Below the pieces are notes generated by a model. It did not search any database, was not told the DNA's origin, and worked only from the letters and a program-made list of their open reading frames with translations. Positions 46,851 through 59,599 of a stretch of 64,000 nucleotides of DNA are shown here, piece after piece (positions within the stretch are counted from its first letter, which is position 1; each line of letters begins with the position of its first letter). Source of the DNA: Megaleporinus macrocephalus. Its lineage: Eukaryota > Chordata > Actinopteri > Characiformes > Anostomidae. The stretch spans positions 16,697,194-16,761,193 of the forward strand of contig CM038711.1 in NCBI GenBank assembly GCA_021613375.1, read 5' to 3'. A program made the position numbers and the translations under genes.

Positions 46851-47935
46851 TTTTTTATAATGTTAAAACGTTCGGCCTGTAAGAGTGTGATGAGGAAAAG
46901 GCTATATCAGAGGCTGATCGATGAAGAGTTTTGTCTGCTTTACTGGAGTCAGTTGCAAGTGTTGCCTGTGGGGAAGATGAGATGTTAGTTAAAGTGGGAG
47001 CCACTTCTCCAGGTTCTCCATCTTTTTTCGGCATAAATCTTGGTAGCACTGCTTGCACTGATTTAAGGTTTGTTACTATTGCTTGAACTCCTGCCCCACT
47101 GGCATCACTGAGCTACGTTGTTGTCTCGGCATGTTCAGCTTCTTGATACCTCTTCACCTCTAGGATCAGGGACCGAGACAGTGTAGTTCAAAAGAGCAGT
47201 AGGGACTGAGTGCACTTGATAGTTACAGAAATATTTTATTTATTTATTCTTTTTTTGAGATCTCTTTTTTGTGTTGTAATTATTCCTTTTGCTTATTTCT
47301 TTTTAATCCAGTGTGTATTATTGCAAATTCTACTCGTTTGCTCCTCACCAAAGATTTTATACTGCCTACATCAAGATGCGGCATGCCTGTTTAAGAAATG
47401 GGGAGAAAAGGTGTCCAGTTCCTGTCTGCTTAAGTGGGTGTGGTGCTTTGCTCATCCCCTATCATAGGTGTTGGCTGGTTAGACCTGAAACCAATTTAGT
47501 TACCAAAATAACCAAAAGCGAAGCTTGGTCAAATACTCAGAAGCTACCATTGTAGTAATGTAACCTTATTTATGTATTTATTTATTTACTTCATGATTTA
47601 AAGAAGAAACTTGTGGGAGGTACGTAGCATGGGGCTGACAGACATCCAAAGTAGGGCAGGAATGGGGGGTGGGGGCGGCGATTGAATTGTCACCATGGCA
47701 TGTATTGGGTCTGTGTGGGGGTATAAACAGTTTTCAAATGCACCCACAACCACTATATCATTGAACATTAATAGTTAATATTTTGAATATTTAGTAGCAA
47801 GGAAATTCCAAGACTGGATTTTACTAAGCTCCTGACTCCTTTACAAATGTTTGGAGAAGCAGCCTGCCTGTCTAGGTGCTTGGCTCGTGCTTCTGGGTCA
47901 CCCCCGGAGCTTTGAACTGTGTCCGTTGAGGTGTG

Positions 47936-48292
47936 TTCTTCGGGAATGGTGTTGCTCACGTAAACGTTTTCTGTCGTCATTTTCTCTTATTTTGTTCTCA
48001 CTGCTCGACTGTAAACGCCTGCAGTAACCAAACTACTAGCACGCGAGTTAAGCTGCTGCTATGCCTACACTCTGTGCTGTGTGCTTCAACCAAACTAAAA
48101 TGGCTGGAACTCTAGTTTAGCCACCTGATTGGTTTGGTGCAGCGCTATTCTCGTTCTTATTGGCTATTGGTGTTGTCTCTCAAAACGGACGGAACTAAAT
48201 CCTGTCGACTTTCTATCGACTACGTCTTATAGTTCTATCGAGGAAACGTCATGCCGCGATAATTATTGTTATTGTTTTATCGCCCAGCCCTA
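47936..48292. mobile_element. hAT-like MITE, copy 2
   Basis: The second copy of the repeat at 27097-27429, in the same orientation, ending ttttatcgcccagcccta. It carries a small extra segment (gttctta near 48153) absent from copy 1. Confidence 0.7.
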
Positions 48293-48391
48293 ACCTATGG
48301 CCATGGAAGTGCTTGGAACACCCATTGTGACCAGCAACAGTCCTGTATTTTTTTCCATTTGTAAACAAATGGTCTAAGCTTTCGTTTATGC

Positions 48392-50484
48392 CAGGGGTCT
48401 CAAACTCATCTTACCTGGGGGCTGCTGGAGGTAGAGTCTGGGTGAGGCTGGGCCGCATCAGATATTCCACAATAAAAGGACAACTAATCCAATCTTCTCT
48501 AACTTCATTAATAACAATTCAGAACATTAACAGTTATTCAGAACATTGGCTCCTCTGTCTTCCTCCTACTCGTTGCTACCAGAGACCTGGCAGCGCTTCA
48601 TCTTATACTGCTGAGCCACATCTGGCTTGAGGGAAGAAGCAACTGAGACCCTCAGTATGGCTTGAGGATACTCATGAGTAAGTTTGGACCGGAACTTTGA
48701 ACTTATTAAAGTTCATGGTGGAGAAGAGCTTTTCGCAGAGATAGGTGCTTCCAAAAAGGCACATGGTCCGCTTGAACATCCTGGAAAGCTCAGGGAAGGT
48801 GGGGGGCAATTCTCTCAAAAATTGTCCAAGCTTCTCTGCTTTTCCACTCACCTCCCTGAACTTGGCTTTGAGTTCAGAATTGCACTGCAGGTCAATTAGC
48901 TCCATTTGCAGCACAGGGGGAGCATCTTTCACATCGAAGGAGAAGGGGTCAGCAAAAATTTGAAAAATCTGTGTGTCTTAAAGTCTGCAAACCTGTAATC
49001 AAATTCTTCCTGCAGCTTTACAATGGCATCAGCATACTTCTCACCACTAAATGGTGTGCCTGAATCCACGAGTGCCTTGCATGCTGGGAAATGGTGGAAG
49101 GTTTGTCTGAGAAAGCTGGGCTTTCCATAACACAAGTTTTGTGGAGAATGCTCTGATGTTGTCATAGGCAGCACTCACAAGCTGCCCCTGGCCTTGTAAC
49201 TTCTTGTTCAGTACATTCAGCTTCTGTGTGATGTCAACCAGAAAAGCCATGAGCAACTTGGTTTCACTAAGTACAGGAACAGCCATCCCATCCTTCTCCA
49301 TGAAGGCTTTCACGTCTGCTCTCAACTCAAAAAACCCCTTCAAGACGTTTCCCCTGCTAAGCCAACGTATCTCTGTGAAGTAGAGCACATCCTCATATGA
49401 GTCTATTTCCCCCAAAAAGGCACGGAACTGACGGTGCTTCAAGCCCCTGCTTCTGATATGATTGATGCATTTCACAACATCAGACATCACACTGTCAAAC
49501 TTCAGGCATTTGAAGGGCCTGCTGATGAATAACACAATGCAGAGCAATAGCCTCTTCCACACCTTCCTCCTCCAGTTTTCTTTGAACAAGTGCCTCGAGT
49601 CCATTTTTTCTCCCTGTCATTGATGGTGCTCCGTCGGTTGTTATTCCAGCAAAACTCTTCCATAGCAAGCCAGCATTCACAATGGCATCGCACAGCTTCC
49701 GAAATATCTCCTGAGCAGTGGTCTGGCCATGCATTGGAATCACTGTGAGCAACTCCTCCATTACTTCAAAACAACCGTCAACACCACGGACATAAATTGC
49801 GAGCTGCGCAGTGTCAGTGACGTCTGTGCTCTCATCAAGAGCGACAGAGTATGCATGGAAATGTTTAGCTTTCTCACGCAGTTGATCATAAATGTTACCT
49901 GACAGGTCAGAAATGCGTTCTGCCACTGTGTTGGCTGAAAGGCTTTTAAACTGACCCTTCTTTTCTGGACAGACTATACTTGCAGCATTTAACATGCACT
50001 TTTTGATGAACTCACCACGTAGCTAACTTTTCTTGATTTCTTGAAAAAATCTTGTTGCCACAGTAGACATGTTTTAAGCTTGGCGGCACGGCACTTTCTC
50101 TTTTCTCCCTGATATTTTGCATATTCCTTAGCGTGTTTAGTTGTGTAATGACGTCTGATGTTGTATTCCTTGTGCACAGCAACTTTATGTGTGCATATAA
50201 GACACGTTGGGATGCCCCCTGTGCTCCTGATATTGTCTGTGCTCATCGCTAACCTTTCTCTTCACAGCAGGTTTTGAAAAAAGACAAAAAAAGTATTTCC
50301 ACAGGGTGCCAACATATGCTTTCCCTCCACTATCGAATCACTTTTCAAGTGACGAACGTTGCTAATTCGCGTTGAGCTATGGTGGCCCACAAGTGATAAA
50401 AAATACTAAATGCGCACTAGCACTTTTCTTTCAAGTAGCGGGCCACAAAATATTGTTCTGCGGGCCGCGAGTTTGAGACCCCTG
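48392..50484 (-). mobile_element. hAT transposon with nearly complete transposase relic
   Basis: Inverted ends caggggtctcaaactc and gagtttgagacccctg bound 2.1 kb. On the minus strand, pieces of a hAT transposase of the GTF2IRD2/ZBED-like kind appear in order: 50246-49989 with a BED-type zinc finger (CLICTHK then HYTTKH); 49995-49495 with AYSVALDESTD and ITTDGAPSMTG; 49604-49047 with RWLSRGNVLKGF; and 48932-48672 with the C-terminal dimerisation segment YLCEKLFSTMN. Frameshifts and stops break it. No convincing 8-bp duplication flanks it. Confidence 0.85.
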
Positions 50485-50554
50485 GGCTAAACCGACCGTC
50501 TGCTCGCTGCCTTGAGACGTCACCTAGGTACAACTATATTGAGACTGTTTCATT

Positions 50555-53376
50555 GCCCCAAATTAATCACAAACTTATAAAAGCTTTAGTTAAGATAACA
50601 AATGATCTTCTTGCCTCTGATCAGGGCCATGTATCTCTACTGGTGCTACTAGTTCTAAGATCATGTTATTCTTTTGGACAGACTAGAAAATATGGTTGGA
50701 ATCACAGGAACAGCGTTATCCTGGTTCACATCTTACCTTAGTGATCGTTTTCAGTTTGTAAAGATAAACAATATATCATCTAATTATACAAGAGTGAAAT
50801 ATAGAGTTCCACAAGGTTCTGTTTTAGGTCCTCTGTTATTTACACTATATATGTTACCATTAGGCTCAGTTATAAATAGACATGGAATCAGTTTCCACTG
50901 TTATGCCGATGATACACAGCTGTACATATCAGCCAAACCAGATGATAGAAGATTGTGTAAGAGATGTTAGACTTTAGATGCTGCAGAACTTCCTTCTTTT
51001 GAACCCTGATAAAACAGAAGTTCTCCTTCTCAGCCCAAAGGCTGCTCGGATTAAATGTTCAGATTTAATGCTAAATCTTGCTGACTTCTCTGTAGTTCCT
51101 GGTTCAGTAGCCAAAAATCTTGGTGTAACAATTGACTCAGATCTGACATTTTATCTACACATAGGTAATATTACAAGAACAGCGTGTACCAGAAAAGATA
51201 TCAGTTCAGACGTTGAGTTGTTTTGAGAAGTCTGATGGCTTGGGGGAAGAAGCTGTTGCAGAGTCTGGTCGTGTTTGACCGGATGCTGCGGTACCTTCTT
51301 CCTGATGGCAGGAGGGAGAACAGTCTGTGTGAAGGGTGGGTGGGGTCAGGACTCAGTACACTGCCCTGGGGTGCCTCAGTGTTCATGGTGATAGTGCTGG
51401 AGCTGCTGTCCCCGAACCGGACTAACTGGGGCCTCTCTGTCAGGAAGTCCAGGATCCAGTTGCATAGGGGGGTGTTGAGGCCCAGCAGGCTTAACTTTCT
51501 GGTGAGATTCTGTGGGATGATGGTGTTGAATGCTGAACTGAAGTCTATGAACAGATCTGAACACATTCTGACGTAGGTGTCCTTCTTCTCCAGGTGGGTA
51601 AGGGAGAGATGAAGGGTGGTGGTGATGGCATCGTCCGTGGAGCGGTTCGGACGATATGCGAATTGCAGGGGGTCCAATGAAGAGGGCAGTTGGGTCTTGA
51701 TGTTCCTCATGACTAGCTTCTCGAAGCACTTCATGATGATGGGCGTGAGAGCTATGGGGCGGTAGTCATTGAGGCAGGACACCGTGGACTTATTCGACAC
51801 GGGGACGATGGTGGTGGTCTTGAGGCACGTTGGGACAGTGGAGCTGCGCAGGGAGACGTTGAAAATGTCCGTGAGAACATCTGTCAACCGGTCTGCACAC
51901 TCTCTGAGCACTCTGCCAGGGATGTTGTCTGGTCCTGCAGCTTTCCGTGGGTTGACTCTGCGCAGAGTTTTCCTCACGTCCACTGCAGTCAGGCACAACA
52001 CCTGCTCGCCTGGCTTGGGTGTGATCTTGCTCACCAACGTGTTGTTCTGTGCCTCAAACCGTGCATAAAAGTCGTTCAGGGCATCGGGGAAGAAGGCATC
52101 ACTGTCACAGGACGGTGGCATTGTCCTGTAGCTTGTGACTTCCTGAATGCCCTGCCACATGCGCCGCATGTCAACCGTGTCCTTGAAGTGGTTGTGGATT
52201 CTCTGGCCGTGTGCGCGCTTTGCATCTCGGAAACCTGCGAAACATTTCAAAGTTAAGAAATGCGTTATCTATGTTTGATGCCGAAAAGTTAGTGCATGCC
52301 TTTATAACCTCAAGGCTAAATTACTGTAATGCATTATTGTCAAGATGCTCCAGCAGGAACCTGAATAAACTTCAGTTAGTTTAGAATGCTGCAGCTAGAG
52401 TACTAACTAAAACCAGGAAATTCGATCACATCAGTCCAGTTTTATCAGCGCTACACTGGCTTCCTGTCAAATTCCCCCCCAAATTGTGGAATAATCTCCC
52501 AGTTAATGTTCGGGACTCAGTCTCAATTTTTAAGTCTAGACTGAAAACATACTTGTTTAGTGTAGCTTTTGGTGGTTAATCTTCCCTTTTCGATAAAGGC
52601 AGGAGATCTGGGGCTTCATGGACACAGAGGTTTATGGTAAACTGAGATGTTGGTGCTGTTGTTCCACCCTTTTATGTAATCACACAGGTTTGTTGATGGT
52701 GGAGTGGGGGGATCCCAATGTCTCAGGGTGCTCTCATGTCCATGTTACCTTCTTGTTCTCTCCTTTTAGTTTAGGCTGTTATAGTTAGATCTGCCGGAGT
52801 CACCAGCCGCACTCTAAAATTCTGAATATTCATATTCTCTACAGTCATACTCCCGAGCCGAACTAACTTTCTTTCTTTACTCTTCCTGAGGTAATGACTG
52901 TCCTCCTGTCTGTTGAACACTGTTGAAGGACTGATCATCAGGGCCTCCTCCCCACCCATCACCAGCCAGCTCTCCTGTCCATCTGTGTCAACTGCTACAC
53001 CCTCAGTTACATCACTGTGCCATCCAGGTGCACCCTCATTGAGATAGGATGGGACTGTTTCAGCTCACACCCACTTTACGTAAAGCCTCAGTCAGAGACT
53101 ACCTCTACCTGTGCAGCTTCTAAAGTTTTGCTATACAGATTTCAAACAGAGACTCTTTTTTTAGTATTTAGTTTAAACTGTAAATAATGGGTCTCCTCTT
53201 GTGAGTCTGGTTCCTCCCAAGGTTTCTTCCTCCAGTTGAGGTAGTTTTTCCTTGCCACTGTTGCCTCTGGCTTGCTCACTGGGGGATATATGTTGTAACT
53301 GTCTGTTTTCAAAACTCTGTAAAGCTGCTTTGAGACAACATTCTTGTAAAAAACGCTATATAAATAAACTTGACTT
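50555..53376 (+). mobile_element. LINE of the L2/Rex group, split by another LINE
   Basis: The sense reverse transcriptase appears in pieces: 50553-50741, 50674-50970 ([28 protein letters not shown]) and 50978-51226 (NPDKTEVLLLSP, LGVTIDSDLTF). After an inserted minus-strand LINE the frame resumes near 52236 with [12 protein letters not shown] and then SRLNYCNALLS and LSALHWLPV. The 3' UTR ends in aagctgctttgagacaac and ataaataaacttgacttgac, a common fish LINE tail. Inactive. Confidence 0.85.
51190..52250 (-). mobile_element. Nested L2-type LINE fragment, RT missing its palm
   Basis: A 349-codon minus-strand frame (52250-51201) starts in [12 protein letters not shown] and shows [54 protein letters not shown] and APQGSVLSP. 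It then jumps directly to [20 protein letters not shown] near the usual C-terminus. The segment that should contain the (F/Y)ADD catalytic motif and the thumb is missing, yet the frame remains open to the end. No L2 3' UTR or tail is present. It interrupts the + strand LINE between about 51190 and 52235. Confidence 0.8.
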
Positions 53377-55420
53377 GACTTAAAGTCTTACTGGAATAAG
53401 AGGCCAAAGATAATGCCACTTACATTTGCTGTTTATTTAGTTTGATGAATAAGAATAGCTAATTACTCAAAAGTAATATGAAGGTCTTCAAGTTAAATGA
53501 ACAACAAAGCCTCAAAAAAATCAAACCATCACCCACTGATCTTTACATGCAGTTGTACTGACAGTTAACCGCCACTAAAAGTTCAGCATTTTTTGCCTTG
53601 AAATGTTCTATTTGTTCCACTGCCTGATTAACAGAAATTGTGTTTGGGTTAATGAAGGTTCCTTCTGCTATAATGAATTACTACACAGGAAGCAAACTAA
53701 ATGCACAAATGGAAAAGTGCTCATGCATGCATTTTAACATTCTCCATTCAGATATCTGGCCCTTTCAAAGTTTCGTAAAAACAAGAACAGATTTTAGTTT
53801 GCTGTTAGTCTGCTGCAATATCTAAGTAATCCACCTGTGTAGCATTTTGACATCTTTTGGAACTGATTTATTATTTACAGCATGTAGTATAAAACATACA
53901 ATTGTTTAGTTAAAACTGGTGTAGAATGCAATAAAGTTTGGTTTTATTTCTCTAATTGCACTACATTCAGACCTTAAAAGTCTTTATTTTAATGCAACAC
54001 AATGAACGTTTTCAGAGGTATCCCTGACAGTTTTTTTGGCTATGATGGACCAAGTGGATGAACCAATTTCTAATAGTGACACCCAGAGGCTGGCCAGTGC
54101 TGCATCTCTAGTTGGGAATACCAAAAACAGAAGCTTGCTGACTGTGGCTGAGGTAGCATTTCATTAATTTTATATTTCAATGTCTAATTTATCATAATGA
54201 ACAGCATAAAGAGTTCCTAAAGAATTTTGATTTATGTTCATACAGGTGGTCCAAGTGGTCGATTAAGGTGTCCCAAACACCCCAGCACTATATTTCACAT
54301 TTTGGTTTATCAAAATTATAAGTATGTGATAGATCTAGGTTTTATATCATGATGATAGTGAATGTTAAAACAAAAAATTAATTGTTTAATGGAGGCAAAT
54401 GGAACATTTTTATGGCGTGCTGCTAGTGGTGCTGAATTTTATGGGGTCCTTCAGCACAGTGGGCACCACATACTAAGTGAAGAATCGAGACGATGCTATT
54501 ATCAGCAATGTCATATTTAGTAAATAAATATATAGTATAAGTAAATAGATAAGCTGTGTAAAATATATACTTTAAAAATGTAATTATTGTAGGTAAACTT
54601 CGATGTTGAAAGAGGCTGTACCACCTTTTGAGCTAACTAGGCAAGCTCTGTAGCTGACTAATGGCTGTTTTTGCTTGAAGATTGGTCAGGTTGGCAGAGG
54701 GGATTAGAGAACATCCGTGGATATTGCTGACAGAATCAAACATCAGACTGTGCTTGGGGGGCGGCAGAAACCACTACACTTAAATCGAAGACTATGAGAA
54801 AACAAGAATTTTGTCTTATCAATGATATGATCTATTAGACCAAACATGCCAGTGCAATGCAACACTCAACGATGTGTTCCGCCAAGTTGGGGCAGTTCAT
54901 ACTGAGTGGCTTCATGTCAGAAGATCTGCCACTCCAAATCAGTTGAAAAGGCAGGCGACTGCCCTCTTCAAAAATGAACAACCTATGAAAATCTGCAGAA
55001 AGAAATTAGGATGGCAGAAGAAAAAAGTTATTCCACATGTAAAAATGTATCAACTACATTAACAATTATAAAACAATTACTGGAAAAATAAGACATTTAT
55101 CTGATAGTATCAGATCAATTTATCACAATAATCTTTTTGAAAAAATAAATTTGAGTTACTCTTACTAATTATATTTGCAACATATATGGACACTAACATT
55201 TTGGAAACTTAACATTTTGTTTGTGGATTTTTTATTGTATTTGATATTTGACAAAATAATTTGACTCCATAACTGATCACCCTACTGGCCAGAGGTGAAG
55301 TGTCAAGCAAAGAACTGTTATAAGCCAATGTAAAATTAACCAAAATTTGAATGATTCAGATAAAAACTTTTAATAATAGAGGTAATCCATGTGGGGACAA
55401 ATGTTGTTTTAAATTGTGAT
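53377..55420. other. Downstream intergenic DNA, no recognised gene
   Basis: AT-rich sequence. A stretch near 54600-55060 with a 62-codon ORF (LKRQATALFKNEQ) has the flavour of an old transposon but gives no firm family. Confidence 0.4.
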
Positions 55421-55424
55421 TTCA

Positions 55425-55570
55425 TTTATTAAAGGGAAAATGCTGTTCCACCCTACATGCCCCTATGTGAAAAAGTAACTGCCCCTTAGTTACTAAATTA
55501 AACAGGTAAAAACAGAGTATACGATTAAAATCCAATACATGTTTTCTCAAATTCCATGAATATCTCCTGT
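55425..55570. mobile_element. Dispersed DNA-repeat fragment
   Basis: The phrase cctatgtgaaaaagtaactg followed by ccccttagttactaaatta occurs, in closely similar form, in a repeat I recognise as common in fish genomes. Only a fragment is present. 55571-56980 shows nothing further that I can classify. Confidence 0.4.
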
Positions 55571-56984
55571 CTGCTCGCTGTTCTTTTTAAGAATGTGCTT
55601 TCAAACAAACAAACTCACTGGTGTCACATGAAAAGTGACTCGGTCTGAACATCACAATAATTCTTTCAGCCTATGAGGAACAGAGAAAATTTGAACAAGA
55701 AGCTAAGGTGCTGGAATATGTGCTGCACAATTCAAGGTGGAACAGGAAACAAAAGGCCAACTTCAGCTTTACTTTACTTTGTGCTATTCTGCTGAAAAGT
55801 TGGGTACTTTGGCAGATGGTCCCAGCATGCCTAAAGATTATAGTAAAAAAAACACTTTTTTCTTTCAATGTTAATTTGTCTCTCACAAGCTGGAAATGTT
55901 AAAATCATAGAGAGTATATGGTTAAACCAATTATTTTAACAATGAAAAGTCAGCAGAAATTGTATGATCCAGCTTCTCTTTTCGCGTCGTGCGCACACAC
56001 AGTATCAGTGCTTTATCTGACTGGTGTCGTCAAGTTTTGCAAAGGAGTATTTTATACTTTATCACTCAGAACCAACACATTGCCGTCATTATCAGCAGTG
56101 CATATTTCTGATTCACTCTTTATTCTGTTATTGTTAACTACAATTGCCTATCTGATGGTTTATTTTAGTTTAGCAGGCTAATGCTGCAGGTGGTCTGTTT
56201 ACTGTTTATAAAGGAGTAAGAGAAGCTATAGCTGCTGTGCTGTTGGTTCGCCTGTGTGTTATTAAAGCCAAGGTGCTAGAATAGTGCTGTCTGTATGTCT
56301 ATTAGCTAATAAATGTTACAGAATGATAAGATATGAATGAGATGAGATGATGCTATAATGTACCTGTGTGTGTGTGGTCAGCAGGTCAGCTATAGTTATT
56401 TATTTCTTATATTTCGAGTAAGGCCAACATGATCTTGATCATATGCTCAGAATCTGTTGATAATGGTAATAATATTGATAACTAATTATTAGAATTGGTG
56501 TTAATTATTCGAATTCTGTTCTAAATTGTTCTAATTGTTCTGTCATGACACACTCACCCAAGTCTCATGCCCTGAATTTCTCTCATTCTCATCTGGTCAC
56601 CCGAGCCCACAGAAGCTGAATAATCAATGAGAAAAAAGTGTTAAACTAATATGGTTCTATATGTTTTTCTCTTAAATAAAAAAAACCCCAAACAAATATA
56701 TTCTTTATTATATTTTACCTTTAATAAAATGTCTTAATACATTTTATAACTAAGCTTTGTGAACAAATTTTTTTTAAAAAGATTTGTTGGTGTCTTCCCA
56801 GTCACAGTGATTCCCCAACACTGATTTCGAATTGATGGTCCAAAATTACTTCAAAATGTAATTTTTTATTATGAGCTGTTCTTATTTAGGTGCTCAGTTA
56901 AACCTCTAAGCCTACAATGGCCCCTGCTGCAAACTACTACACTAAATACCTAAAAAATAAAATATAACAAATAATATGCCCTTG

Positions 56985-59205
56985 CGTTAAGTATCCATCC
57001 CTGACGGCTATCCAATCGAATTTTACAAGAAGCTTTGACCAGATTTATGCCCCATCTTTATGCCCATGGTTAATAGTAATAGTTCTTCAAGAAAATTCAG
57101 TTCCTGGCTCATGGAAAATGGCCCATAATAGTTTATTATTAAAAAAGGGCAAAAACCCAACAGAATGCGCTTCCTATCGACCTATTAGTCTTCTTAATGT
57201 AGACTATAAAATTCTAACCAAAGCGCTGTCTTGCCGACTAGAAAAATTTCTTTCATACATCTTTAAACCAGATCAGACACGATTCATTAAATCTAGATAA
57301 GGATCCGATAACGTTCACCGTTTTCTTAATATTATAAATCTTCTTAGCAAAAGAAAATACCCTGTTTTAATTGTTTCCCTAGATACTGAGAAAGCGGTCA
57401 ACAGGGTTGAATGGAATTTTCTTTTCGCACTAATGAAGAAAATTAATTTAATTTTAGAAATTTGGTTAAACTGTTGTATTCAGACCCCATGGCTTTTATA
57501 AACACAAACAATCTTTTATCTGAGGGTTTTACAATTAGAAGAGGATGCCGACAGGGCTGTTCTCTCTCACCACTGTTTTTTGCCCTAGTGATAGAGAATC
57601 AGATCACTGCATCTCATTATTTGCTGACGATATACTTCTATTTTTAAAGAATCCAGCGACATCTGTTCCTGAAATCATAAACTTCTCTAACTATAGTGTG
57701 TTATCAGGTTTTAAAATCAATTTTGGCAAATCTACAGCTATTAGGATGAATGTCCCAGATTATATCAATCTAAATACGCCATTCCAGTTTACAAGTATGG
57801 GATTTCGGTACCTTGACATAACAATTACTCCTGATCTGAATAATTTGTATAGGTCTAATTATTCTCCTATTTTGGAAACCATAAAGAAATATGTTATGGA
57901 ATGGTCATGTTTACCTATTAAATTTTTTGACAGAATTAATGTAATCAAGATGAATATCTTACCTAGATTGCTTTATTTATTTCAAAACCTGCCCTGCCAT
58001 TTGACCCCCATATTTTTCAAAAAGGTAAACAAATTAATAAGAAGGTTTATTTGGGATAATAAAAAACCCAGATTGAAATTCTCCATCCTTCTAAAACCTA
58101 AAAGTCTAGGGGGTGTATCCCTACCAAATTTAAATCTGTATTTTTGTGCAGCACAAGCAAAACAGATGTGTAGTTGGTTTTCGAACAGACCAGACTCATT
58201 ATGGGTTAGTATTGAAATGTTTGTGTCATCCGAGATCCCTAATTTCTTTGCCCTTTATTTATAATTATGATAAAATACCATCTTTCTCAGATAACTTTGT
58301 AATGTACAACATGTTGCTTTCTTGGAGAGACGCTAGAAAATATATGAAAACCTGTATAACTGTATCTTTATGGTCAGCACTCACCCTGAATCCAGATCTA
58401 CCATATCAGCTTAGGGACATTGGGCTTAACAATTGGAAATTAAGGGCATAGAAGATTTTTCTAGCTTATTTACAGCAGGAGTTTTAAACTCATTTGAATA
58501 ACTCAAATAACTATTTGGACTCCCTAAAATATTGAGCTTTTCAATTTTTTTTCAAATCAGACACTTTATCCAGTCTTGTCAGTGGCAAGTTTAGATTTCA
58601 ACTTAATGAATTGGAGAATCAGATTACCTTGAACAGTTCAGAAAGTAGAATCTCCAACCTTTACACTACTCTATCCAACATGGATTTTTTCATAGGATGT
58701 ATCTTACCCCAGTCCGTCTGCACAGGATATTCCCTAACACCTCAAACATGTGCTTTAAATGCTCTGCCAAAGTGGGCACGGTTCTACGTGTTTTCTGGTC
58801 ATGTGTCAAACTACAGAATTACTGGACTACAGAATTATTTTTTTTTATCTCGCTAGAAAGTGTATTCTGTTATTATTAAGCAGATTGACAAATGGTTACC
58901 TAAGGAAAAACTAACTTGCGAGTTGCACCAGAAAGATTTATCAGAATTTGGTCCCCTTTACAACTGTATCTGGAAAAGGCCAACTGAAATTCCTTCTAGA
59001 CGCTTACTTCGGCACCAGAAGAAAAATTGTTTTTATACTTTTTATATTAAGACACACAAACTTTATTTTATTTTCTATTATACTGTTACCCCGGACTTAC
59101 TTGTATATTTTTGTATTTCTTTATATTATGGCAAATAATGTAAAACCCAATAAACAGTTGATAATATATATAAAATAAATAAATTAATAAATAAATAAAA
59201 TTGCA
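56985..59205 (+). mobile_element. L1-like LINE, 5'-truncated and broken
   Basis: Reverse-transcriptase motifs in several frames: the PDGYPIEFYKK-type start near 57000, ASYRPISLLNVDYKI (57118-57300), SLDTEKAVNRVEW (about 57385), GCRQGCSLSPLFFALVIE (57462-57647) and ADDILLFL (about 57623). C-terminal L1-type sequence follows: RRFIWDNKKPRLKF and LKPKSLGGVSLPNLNLY (57545-58264). It ends in a run of (aata)n/(aaat)n around 59175-59200, an L1-style tail. Frameshifts make it inactive. Confidence 0.85.
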
Positions 59206-59248
59206 CCAGCGTTAGAAGTGCTTTCAGTAGTGCACTATGTTCCAGTGT

Positions 59249-59543
59249 GTGCTGTTTGGGACACAGCCTTACTGTCTAACATTAATGTTAGTTTTGTCTA
59301 GTCAAAAAACCTTAACATACATTTATTTGTCATTTTATTTCAGCATTATGCCACCAAAGAAAATAATAATTGTTCAGATAATGTTGTATTTTGTTCATTT
59401 ATTTCCAATTTACCGTAATTCCACAAATGTTGTTCTACGTCACTATACATCATGTTATAGGTAATTAAGTTATAGGTAATATTTAGAGGATAGGGTGGGC
59501 TTTGATTCATATTAGCAAATGTGTCCCCCCCAATGTCAAACCC
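59249..59543 (+). repeat. Dispersed repeat, inverted partner of 46422-46850
   Basis: See 46422-46850. This shorter copy starts gtgctgtttgggacacagc and ends gtcaaaccc, and follows the L1-like tail by about 50 bases. Confidence 0.75.
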
Positions 59544-59599
59544 TTCTACACCCTTGGCTGGGTAACATTTTTGCTGTTTCACAGGATCAATAGGTCAGT

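Noticed and set aside
46880..46920. Box C-like gtgatga and box D-like ctga, possible C/D snoRNA
   Set aside because: The boxes are too close for a C/D snoRNA, there is no terminal stem, and the site is intergenic.
51223..52068. Plus-strand ORFs of 99-117 codons opposite the nested LINE
   Set aside because: Antisense shadows of the minus-strand reverse transcriptase.
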